Part shown: positions 1-5,446 of the stretch, piece after piece
Layout: every line of letters begins with the position of its first letter
Numbering within the stretch: position 1 is the first letter of the stretch
Assembly: GCA_050288705.1 (NCBI GenBank)
Contig: JBNKEI010000196.1
Coordinates: 1-5,472, forward strand
Reading direction: 5' to 3'
DNA: 5,472 nt
DNA from: JBNKEI01 sp050288705
GTDB lineage: Bacteria > Myxococcota > Myxococcia > Myxococcales > UBA5297
The notes under the pieces: generated by a model
Told to the model about the DNA's origin: nothing
The model's database searches: none
The model's input: the letters and a program-made list of their open reading frames with translations, nothing else
Position numbers and translations under genes: made by a program

Positions 1-9
1 GAGCATGGC

Positions 10-179
10 GTTTCAATCCGCGCCCTCGTGCGAAGGCGAAACGCCTGACATAAATATCTTTTCATCGTCGATAGCCTGGTTTCCATCCGCGCCCTCGTGC
101 GAAGGCGAAACTAATTTGCATCCTGGCGATGGCTTTCGGTATCGCGGTTTCAATCCGCGCCCTCGTGCGAAGGCGAAAC
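10..179 (-). CRISPR. CRISPR array, leader-proximal end (3 repeats, 2 full spacers)
   Basis: Three 33-bp repeats lie at 10-42, 79-111 and 147-179, separated by unrelated spacers of 36 bp (43-78) and 35 bp (112-146); bases 1-9 are the end of a further spacer. Repeats 1 and 3 are identical, and repeat 2 has one change at position 85 (A to C). Read on the minus strand the repeat begins GTTTCGCC and ends ATTGAAAC. That 3' end is the usual 5' handle of crRNAs in many type I and type III systems, so transcription should run right to left with the leader right of 179. An internal stem can form between CGCCTTC and GAGGGCG around a GCAC loop, with one G-T wobble. The overall form resembles type I-C repeats, but no cas gene is visible, so the subtype is an inference. 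The array is cut by the left window edge. Confidence 0.95.
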
Positions 180-353
180 TCCTTCTTTGTAACCTAGCGG
201 GACATAAGAATTTTTTCTAGCGTTTGCGCGAACCCTCTCTTTCTGGGTTCTCTACAGGCTCCAGAAATCAGAGCCAAAAAAAATCTCTAGAAGCTTTGAA
301 GGGTTAGCAAATCGCGAACCTTCCCCGCTAAATGTGTTTGCCCAAGGTTCGCC
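180..353 (-). promoter_or_regulatory. Presumed CRISPR leader
   Basis: This is the non-coding sequence directly flanking the repeat that should be leader-proximal, judged by the ATTGAAAC orientation. It has A/T runs (for example 210-216 and 276-283) and no supportable reading frame. On the minus strand it carries a series of short complementary segments built on GCGAACC/GGTTCGC. A leader normally holds the array promoter and spacer-integration signals. I could not pick a convincing -35/-10 pair, and the right boundary is arbitrary. Confidence 0.5.
314..352. repeat. Perfect 9-bp inverted repeat
   Basis: GCGAACCTT at 314-322 is exactly complementary to AAGGTTCGC at 344-352, with a 21-base loop. 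The heptamer GCGAACC also occurs at 228-234. The left arm can alternatively pair with GGTT/GC at 302-308, with one mismatch. It could be an RNA hairpin in the leader transcript or a protein-binding palindrome, and no T run follows it on either strand as in a simple terminator. Function unknown. Confidence 0.6.
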
Positions 354-744
354 CACCTCGACATTTATCTAGGGCAAGATAATAAACTTGGCCAGTTTTT
401 TAGGAAATACACTCTCCTTTTCAATGCATTTTATTGTCTATAAAAATTGACACCCGACTGCCCGGCATTTATTTGGATGTCAAAGATCATTATGTGAAAA
501 AAATAGCGTTGGTGGCTTCCTTGTGTCAAATCAGATTCGATTCCAGCCTCTTGGTATACGCCTTATTGCCCCCCTGTCGTTAAATGGGGTCGCAGTCATT
601 GCTCAAGGTAAATAGCGTTTTTCAAAACTCTCAAAAAAGCTTGCACCATGAGCTTCACAATGATTCGGGCTATCACTTGTGAACCCGATCGATGCGTCAA
701 AAGAGGTATAGACAATTATCACTTTTTTGGGCCAGCCTATCCCT
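353..744. other. Intergenic region between CRISPR leader and operon end
   Basis: I see no supportable gene, tRNA or known RNA here. It is AT-rich in the left part. It contains a TTGACA/TGTCAA inverted pair (447-452 and 478-483), a decamer AAATAGCGTT occurring twice (501-510 and 610-619), and the hairpins listed separately at 633-683. It separates the 3' end of the minus-strand operon from the CRISPR leader, so operon transcripts would enter the array from here unless they are stopped. Confidence 0.6.
633..683 (-). terminator. Candidate operon terminator (tandem hairpins plus T run)
   Basis: On the minus strand, beginning 62 bases after the last gene's stop codon, TTCACAA-g-TGAT (683 to 672) pairs with ATCA-TTGTGAA (664 to 654). 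This gives an 11-bp stem with a single bulged base (676) and a 7-base loop. It runs into a second, weaker hairpin, AAGCT (655-651) with AGCTT (641-637), which is followed directly by a run of T (638-633 on the minus strand). The T run is right for an intrinsic terminator, but the stem touching it is only 5 bp and AT-rich. It may therefore be weak, or the larger hairpin may serve another role such as mRNA 3'-end protection. Confidence 0.35.
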
Positions 745-1971
745 TTAAGCTTTTCTTAAAATAATAGACGTATTCAACCCGGCAAAGGCAAAATTGTTAC
801 TCATAACCACGCAAGGATTAGCTTCTCGTGCTGAACCAAACAAATAATTCAATGGCGCGCAAAGCGGATCTAGATTTTCCAAATTCCTAGTAGGGGCTAA
901 AAACTGTTTTTGCATCATTGCCAGGCAAAAACACGCTTCCAAAGATCCACATGCTCCCAAAGTATGACCAGTAAATCCTTTGGTGGAGCTAATGGGCACT
1001 GTTTCTCCAAGAACGCGATGAACAGCGCGACTCTCTATGCGGTCACCAATTTCAGTGGCGGTAGCATGAGCATTTACGTAATCTATTTGACTAGCGTCAA
1101 TTCCTGCTTCTTGTAGAGCCCCTTGGATTACCCGCACCATTCCTTCTTCCGAAGGTGCAGTTAAATGCCAACCATCACAGTTAGTCGCTGCTCCAATAAT
1201 TTCGGCATATATTTTTGCTCCGCGAGCTTTTGCTCGAGAGTAAGACTCTAACACTAGAGTACCTGCTCCCTCTCCCACCACTAATCCGTCTCTGGCTACA
1301 TCAAAAGGCCGGGGGGTTCTCTCTGGAGATTCGTTATAACGGCGGGAAGTAGCAAACATCACTTCAAACACCGCGGCATTGGCAATGTTCATCTCTTCCG
1401 CTCCGCCGCAGATCATAGCTTCCTGTAGACCGTATTTGACTGCTTCGTAACCGTAAACAATGGCCTGACTAGAAGAAACGCAGGCTGAACAAGTGGTTAG
1501 TACTCGGCCACGAATTTGGAAATAGGCCGCCACATTGGCAGGAGCAGTATGGCTCATTAGCTTTAAATAGGTTACTGACTGCAACCCGGCAATGTTTTGA
1601 TCACTCATCAATGCCTGGCAAAATTCACCAGTGGCGGGCATTGATCCGGTAGTAGAACCATAGGCTAATCCTATTTTTCCGCTGCTTAATTCTTCTGCCG
1701 ATAAACCAGCGTCATCAATAGCTTGCTGAGTAGCCCACACTGATAGCTGCGCTACTCTCCCCATAGAACGAGTCTTTTTCTTCGGTAATCCGGAAAGATC
1801 AACCTGCGAGCAAGCTCCTAATCGGGTAGCGAATCCTTGAAGCTGCTCCCATTCGGGCAGGTACTGAATTCCGTGGCACCCCTCACATAGAGATCGCGAT
1901 ACTTGTTCAATTCCATTCCCAATTGGGCTGGTCAAACCAACTCCAGTAATTACCACTCGCTGATTTTCCAT
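745..1971 (-). CDS. Beta-ketoacyl-ACP synthase, second ketosynthase of aryl polyene type (ApeR-like)
   Basis: This is a 408-residue thiolase-fold condensing enzyme of the FabF/KAS II class and normal length. It starts VVITGVGLTSPIGNG. The nucleophile should be Cys164 in the SACVSSS motif; an extra Cys161 lies three residues before it. The two catalytic histidines are His302 (NAHATATEIGD) and His336 (TKGFTGH), with Lys331, and the family C-terminal signature appears as NNFAFAGLNTS (residues 392-402). The stretch YLKLMSHTAPANVAAYF before the active site and the phrase PRPFDVARDGLVVGEGAGT resemble the ApeR group of aryl polyene clusters more than housekeeping FabF. It would decarboxylate malonyl-ACP and condense it with an acyl chain in the cytosol, possibly at the first extension or as partner of the KS/CLF pair. 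It is the last gene of the operon. ATG lies 6 bases after the reductase stop codon, with an AGG about 5 bases upstream. The role within the pathway is inferred from synteny. Confidence 0.92.
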   Translation of the reverse strand: MENQRVVITGVGLTSPIGNGIEQVSRSLCEGCHGIQYLPEWEQLQGFATRLGACSQVDLSGLPKKKTRSMGRVAQLSVWATQQAIDDAGLSAEELSSGKIGLAYGSTTGSMPATGEFCQALMSDQNIAGLQSVTYLKLMSHTAPANVAAYFQIRGRVLTTCSACVSSSQAIVYGYEAVKYGLQEAMICGGAEEMNIANAAVFEVMFATSRRYNESPERTPRPFDVARDGLVVGEGAGTLVLESYSRAKARGAKIYAEIIGAATNCDGWHLTAPSEEGMVRVIQGALQEAGIDASQIDYVNAHATATEIGDRIESRAVHRVLGETVPISSTKGFTGHTLGACGSLEACFCLAMMQKQFLAPTRNLENLDPLCAPLNYLFGSAREANPCVVMSNNFAFAGLNTSIILRKA

Positions 1972-1977
1972 TGCGGC

Positions 1978-2703
1978 CTACCCTAATCCACCATTAATAG
2001 AAATAACCTGTCCGGTAATATATGCCGCTTCGTCGCTGGCCAAAAAAGCAACCAAGGATGCTACCTCCTCGGGTTTTCCCAATCGACGCATGGGAATCTG
2101 GCGAGTTATTTCTTCCTGGGGCAAGTCACGAACCATATCGGTTTCAATCAAACCAGGAGCCACGCAGTTCACGGTTACATTACGCTTAGCTAGTTCTTGC
2201 GCGAGAGATTTGGTCGCGCCAATTAGCCCTGCTTTGGCTGCTGAATAGTTGACCTGGCCCCGATTCCCCATGACTCCCGATATGGAAGAAATGCTAATTA
2301 TTCTTCCCCAGCGGCGCCGCACCATAGGCATTACTAATGGCTGAGTTACATGAAAAAAACCATCCAGAGTGGTTCGAGTAACTTCCTGCCAAGCCTCGGT
2401 GCTCATCAACGGAAAGGTGTTGTCCTTAGCTAATCCGGCATTATTTACCAATACTCCAATGGGATTTTCTTTATCCTGGAGCAGTTTTTCTATTGTCTGG
2501 GCGGCTTGCTCGGAATTGGCTACATCAAAAGGAGCTAATTCGGCTTTTCCACCAAGCATTTCAATTTTTTTCTGTAGTTCTTGCGCGGCTGCATGATTAC
2601 TCCGATAGTTCAAAATTACCGGATGTCCTTTTTGCGCTAACGCTACTGCTATAGCTGCACCAATTCCTCGGCTAGCGCCGGTAATCAAAGCTCGTGATTT
2701 CAT
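1978..2703 (-). CDS. fabG: 3-oxoacyl-ACP reductase, SDR family (FabG/ApeQ-like)
   Basis: A 241-residue classical short-chain dehydrogenase, the usual FabG length. The NAD(P)H-binding TGASRGIG motif is at residues 8-15 and NNAG at 87-90. The catalytic Ser140, Tyr153 and Lys157 sit in SISSISG and YSAAK, and the C-terminus is GQVISINGGLG. It would reduce the 3-oxo group of ACP-bound chains to 3-hydroxy, the step before dehydration. The phrases MPMVRRRWGRI and GVMGNRGQVNYSAAKAG resemble the ApeQ group of aryl polyene clusters. One oddity is that the position where many SDRs carry the fourth catalytic residue, Asn, appears as Thr112 (TTLDGFF). The ATG overlaps the upstream dehydratase stop by four bases (ATGA), and AGGAG lies about 11 bases before it, consistent with translational coupling. 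A housekeeping FabG is less likely given the operon partners. Confidence 0.93.
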   Translation of the reverse strand: MKSRALITGASRGIGAAIAVALAQKGHPVILNYRSNHAAAQELQKKIEMLGGKAELAPFDVANSEQAAQTIEKLLQDKENPIGVLVNNAGLAKDNTFPLMSTEAWQEVTRTTLDGFFHVTQPLVMPMVRRRWGRIISISSISGVMGNRGQVNYSAAKAGLIGATKSLAQELAKRNVTVNCVAPGLIETDMVRDLPQEEITRQIPMRRLGKPEEVASLVAFLASDEAAYITGQVISINGGLG

Positions 2704-3140
2704 CGCTGGACAATCTCCTGGTCTGGGGGCTGAAAGACATTAAGAACCGCTGCCGCGACCAGTTGTTCCCCCCGTCGCGCAGTACACCGAAAACTACCAA
2801 CTGTTTCTTCTCCAAACAAATGCTCAGCATCAAGAATTAATTCGTCGCCAACTTGCAAGTAATCAACCTTTAATTCCATTTCACGCGTACCCAATAAGTA
2901 ACCAATACTAATCGGCTTACCTCGTGACAAATTGGATAAACCAACATATGCGCCTATGGTTTGGGCCATATATTCTAGTATTACTGCAACTGGCACCCGG
3001 TTATTTTCCAAAAATAAAGATTCCGCGCGCACCACTAATCGACAACGAATGTACGGAGATTTCCATTCCAACACCTCGTCCAAAAAAATCATTGGCGCAG
3101 AATGAGGTAGCAAATACTCAGGAGGTGGGTATTTTGACAC
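2700..3140 (-). CDS. apeP: Hotdog-fold 3-hydroxyacyl-ACP dehydratase (ApeP-like)
   Basis: From the GTG at 3140 this gives 146 residues, the normal size for a single-hotdog dehydratase. The N-terminal YPPPEYLLPHSAPMIFLDEV carries the expected catalytic His13, and PVAVILEYMAQTIGAYVG supplies the acidic partner Glu56 on the central helix, as in FabA/FabZ relatives. It would remove water from 3-hydroxyacyl-ACP to give the trans-2 double bond retained in a polyene. The reading frame extends upstream to another GTG at 3200, but that start would overlap the preceding gene by 56 bases and add residues upstream of the usual family N-terminus. GTG 3140 has GAGGAA seven bases upstream and lies just after the chain length factor stop. 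Its own stop overlaps the reductase ATG. FabZ is a less likely identity because the LLPHSAPM form and neighbours point to ApeP. Confidence 0.88.
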   Translation of the reverse strand: MSKYPPPEYLLPHSAPMIFLDEVLEWKSPYIRCRLVVRAESLFLENNRVPVAVILEYMAQTIGAYVGLSNLSRGKPISIGYLLGTREMELKVDYLQVGDELILDAEHLFGEETVGSFRCTARRGEQLVAAAVLNVFQPPDQEIVQR

Positions 3141-3144
3141 TATA

Positions 3145-3930
3145 TTATTCCTCGCCACTAGCATTAAACACCAAAGGTTCTCCATTAATATACCAACCAC
3201 TGCATTCTAACGACCATTTTTCTTTCATGGCATGCAGCGCGTCGAGTAAATGCAGCCCCACGACATTGGGATGGCCATGCAAACCTTCAGGCACCGAAGA
3301 GCGCCGATAGGCGGGAAACATTATGCTACGGTGCATTTGCAGCTTGGCAAAACTACAAGCTAAAGGAGCACGGGAAAGATGGAAAGCAGTGGCCAGGGCA
3401 TCAAAAGAATCTTTAGGCAATAATGGCGCCGTGGCTGGCTCGTCAACAACTACCAGCAATACTTCTTCAAATTCAGCTGAAAGCAAAACCCCTGTTGCTT
3501 CGAATAATCCTGCGAGAAATGTATCTTTTCCCGCGGCAATAGAAGTAGAAAAGGAATGGTTTTTAGCAGATATAGAAAAATAGCCAGAGGCCGCATTATG
3601 CACGCTGTTGTGAAACCGAGTAGGCGAAGGCAACCCCCCGGGCTCAGTCAGCATTTCTTTGAGTATTTCTACCGTTACGGCAATTTCGCCATTTGCTGAG
3701 GCAAATACCGTGGGAATGGTGGATAAATCCGCTTTGCTTTCTTTGATAGCCTGGGTAGCAGCCTCCAAAGCTATTCTGGTTAATAGGCTGGTTCGACGCT
3801 TTAGATTGGCAGGCACTATTATACAAGGCGGCATCAATACTTGCGGATCGTATTCCCGCCTCAGCCAGTCTGGCACCTGCGCAAACCCCTTAGCGAACAG
3901 ACCGGTTCCGCCAACAAAGAAAGGTTTCAC
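3145..3930 (-). CDS. Beta-ketoacyl synthase chain length factor (ApeC-like)
   Basis: A 261-residue protein resembling the N-terminal half of a ketosynthase, as in the Ketoacyl-synt_2 type chain length factors. Diagnostic stretches are FASANGEI (76-83), SPTRFHNSVHNAASGYFSI (102-120) and STSIAAGKDTFLAGL (128-142). Aligning the last with the STACSSSGKVF of the adjacent ketosynthase puts Ile131 where the nucleophilic cysteine should be, so it cannot condense on its own. Known relatives form a heterodimer with the neighbouring ketosynthase and set the length of the polyene cavity. The start is GTG, overlapping the upstream TGA by four bases (GTGA), with GGGAG seven bases before it (3938-3942). The stop TAA is four bases before the dehydratase GTG. 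Lack of a ketosynthase C-terminal half is normal for this family and not a truncation. Confidence 0.9.
   Translation of the reverse strand: MKPFFVGGTGLFAKGFAQVPDWLRREYDPQVLMPPCIIVPANLKRRTSLLTRIALEAATQAIKESKADLSTIPTVFASANGEIAVTVEILKEMLTEPGGLPSPTRFHNSVHNAASGYFSISAKNHSFSTSIAAGKDTFLAGLFEATGVLLSAEFEEVLLVVVDEPATAPLLPKDSFDALATAFHLSRAPLACSFAKLQMHRSIMFPAYRRSSVPEGLHGHPNVVGLHLLDALHAMKEKWSLECSGWYINGEPLVFNASGEE
3148..3153 (-). promoter_or_regulatory. Ribosome binding site deciding the dehydratase start
   Basis: GAGGAA on the minus strand lies seven bases before the GTG at 3140 and ends against the TAA of the chain length factor (3147-3145). This arrangement supports the short form of the dehydratase and suggests coupling of its translation to termination of the upstream gene. 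Confidence 0.7.
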
Positions 3931-5156
3931 TGGGGCGCTCCCAATAGCAGGCTCACATTATTGCCACCAAAAGCAAAAGAGTTGCTAAGCACCAATTGGC
4001 ATCGCTGCTCTTTTTTTTCTTGCGAATTAATCAAAATAGAAATGGCGGGATCAACCTTGTTTGCGCCCAAGCTTAGGGGTATCCAGCCTTGCATAATAGA
4101 AATAATGGAAAACACTGCTTCGGTTGCCCCCGATGCCCCCAACATATGCCCGGTATATCCCTTGGTAGATACCACCGGGGTACGGGCTCCAAATAACCCG
4201 GCAATAGCTTGCCCCTCGGCCAAGTCGTTACTAGGGGTAGCCGTGCCATGAGCATTGATGAAATCCACTTCTTGGGGAGAAATGCCTGCTTGCCTTAAAG
4301 CTTTAGACATAGCCAGGTAAGCTCCTTTGCCTTGAGGATGCGGTTGGCTAATATGGTGAGCATCGCAACTTTCCCCTACCCCCAAAAGGCTGGCTAGCCC
4401 TTCTCCTTCACGTTCTAAAATCAACCATGCTGCCCCCTCTCCAATGGAAAGACCGTCTCTATCTGCTGCGAAGGGTCTACACGCTTGCTTTGAAAGAAGC
4501 TGAAGGCTGTGGAATCCGCGCAAAGTGGTGTGACAGAGAGTATCAACTCCTCCTATCAGGACAGCATCAACAAAATCGGCTCCTAAAAGCCTTTGCGCTA
4601 CCCCGAAAACTTTTCCACTAGAGGAACAAGCGGTAGAAACCACGTAGCATGGTCCACCAATTCCGGTTCTTCTCTGCAAAAGCTTAAGCAATCCGTCAAA
4701 ACAATGCTGACGCTCATAATTAAAAGTAGAAGGAATTTTGCCGGTATCAACCAATATTTCCCAAGCCCGCTCGGTTTCGCGAATTCCTCCGGTACTTGTA
4801 CCTAAAATCAGAGCCACTCGTTGAGAACCCCAACGCCGAACCACCCGAGAAACTGCACTGGATATTTCTTGAAGCACCGCGCAGGCAATACGAGCCAAGC
4901 GACTGTCGAATACCTCCTCTTCTGATGTAAAAGTAAGTTTCTCTAGGTTTTCGGGAAATACTCCACAGAAGGTGACAAAACCTGCTGGTAATTGACACGG
5001 AGTCAATCCACTTCGCCCCTCGCGAAGAGACTCCACCACCTTTTCGGTGGTAGCTCCCAAGGCATTTCCTATGGAAAACGAAGTTATAGGGTATGCCGAA
5101 GCGGTGGGACCGGTCGGAGCAACTGGGCCAATCATAGTTAGTGAGCGTCCACTCAT
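3927..5156 (-). CDS. Beta-ketoacyl-ACP synthase, chain length factor partner (ApeO-like)
   Basis: A condensing enzyme of about 409 residues from the ATG at 5156. Conserved sequence begins at YPITSFSIGNALG (about residue 22), followed by SLREGRSGLTPC. The nucleophile is Cys177 in STACSSS, the histidines are His303 (NAHGTATPSND) and His337 (TKGYTGH) with Lys332, and the C-terminal signature is NSFAFGGNN (392-400). All catalytic residues are present, so this should be the active half of a KS/CLF heterodimer with the next gene, whose start it overlaps. It would extend ACP-bound chains with malonyl units in an aryl polyene or related pigment pathway. The start is uncertain: the frame is open to a TTG at 5192, and ATG codons lie at 5156 and 5135, none with a convincing ribosome binding site. 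From 5135 the protein would have 402 residues, also a normal length. It is the first gene of the visible operon. Confidence 0.9.
   Translation of the reverse strand: MSGRSLTMIGPVAPTGPTASAYPITSFSIGNALGATTEKVVESLREGRSGLTPCQLPAGFVTFCGVFPENLEKLTFTSEEEVFDSRLARIACAVLQEISSAVSRVVRRWGSQRVALILGTSTGGIRETERAWEILVDTGKIPSTFNYERQHCFDGLLKLLQRRTGIGGPCYVVSTACSSSGKVFGVAQRLLGADFVDAVLIGGVDTLCHTTLRGFHSLQLLSKQACRPFAADRDGLSIGEGAAWLILEREGEGLASLLGVGESCDAHHISQPHPQGKGAYLAMSKALRQAGISPQEVDFINAHGTATPSNDLAEGQAIAGLFGARTPVVSTKGYTGHMLGASGATEAVFSIISIMQGWIPLSLGANKVDPAISILINSQEKKEQRCQLVLSNSFAFGGNNVSLLLGAPQ
3938..3942 (-). promoter_or_regulatory. Ribosome binding site for the GTG-started chain length factor
   Basis: GGGAG on the minus strand, seven bases before the GTG at 3930 and inside the end of the preceding ketosynthase gene. 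It supports the GTG start and the four-base overlap. Confidence 0.6.
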
Positions 5157-5310
5157 GCGTCGAGCGATACATCGTGAAAAGAAAGCCGTCAACTTCTTCT
5201 AGGCTCTCCAAATCTCTCTTTCGGAGGTGAAACAATGGGTCACTTCCTTCTCTGCCCTTCCTTGTAGAAATCCGCTTTGAGCCACTTGCACGCCGCTTCT
5301 TGTCAAGAAA

Positions 5311-5345
5311 CCCGTTCGGGCCGAGCTTGTCGAGGCCAAGGCTCG
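5311..5345. repeat. Possible degenerate dispersed palindromic repeat
   Basis: CCGTTCGGGCCGAGCTTGTC (5312-5331) followed by GAGGCC resembles a dispersed element common in beta- and gammaproteobacterial genomes (GTTCGGGCTGAGC...TGTCGAAG), recalled from general knowledge. Within it CGAGC-TT (5322-5328) can pair with AA-g-GCTCG (5338-5345), and CCCG-TT-CGGG lies at 5311-5320. The identification needs a genome-wide count. Confidence 0.35.
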
Positions 5346-5446
5346 CTCTAGGGTGTAGAAATTTAATCAGAATGCGACAGTTTTTTGCCCTAATTTTTTC
5401 CCGGGATCTTGCATGGCGTGTCCCTATATCCGGCACCACACCCTCC

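Noticed and set aside
5..220. A 71-codon plus-strand frame across the CRISPR array
   Set aside because: Its repeated peptide (SAPSCEGET) comes only from the CRISPR repeats, and it has no ribosome binding site or family similarity.
257..283. GGCTC/GAGCC hairpin next to a run of A, considered as a terminator
   Set aside because: The A run follows the stem on the plus strand, so the T run precedes the hairpin on the minus strand. Neither strand has the stem-then-T order of an intrinsic terminator.
447..475. TTGACA followed 17 bases later by TATTTG, a possible plus-strand promoter
   Set aside because: The -35 is perfect but the -10 matches only its first three bases, and it would transcribe into the antisense of the operon with no gene to serve. 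TTGACA may instead belong to the TTGACA/TGTCAA inverted pair.
2924..3310. A 128-codon plus-strand frame opposite the dehydratase and chain length factor
   Set aside because: It is antisense to two well-supported genes, with no motif or domain that I recognise.
3741..3753. Short match between spacer 43-78 (GATAGCCTGG region) and the chain length factor gene
   Set aside because: Only about nine to ten bases agree, which is expected by chance and far below a real protospacer match.
5156..5192. TTG at 5192 as the start of the first ketosynthase
   Set aside because: The nearest GGAG is about 13 bases away, TTG is a rare start, and the added residues lie well before the conserved N-terminus. It is not excluded.
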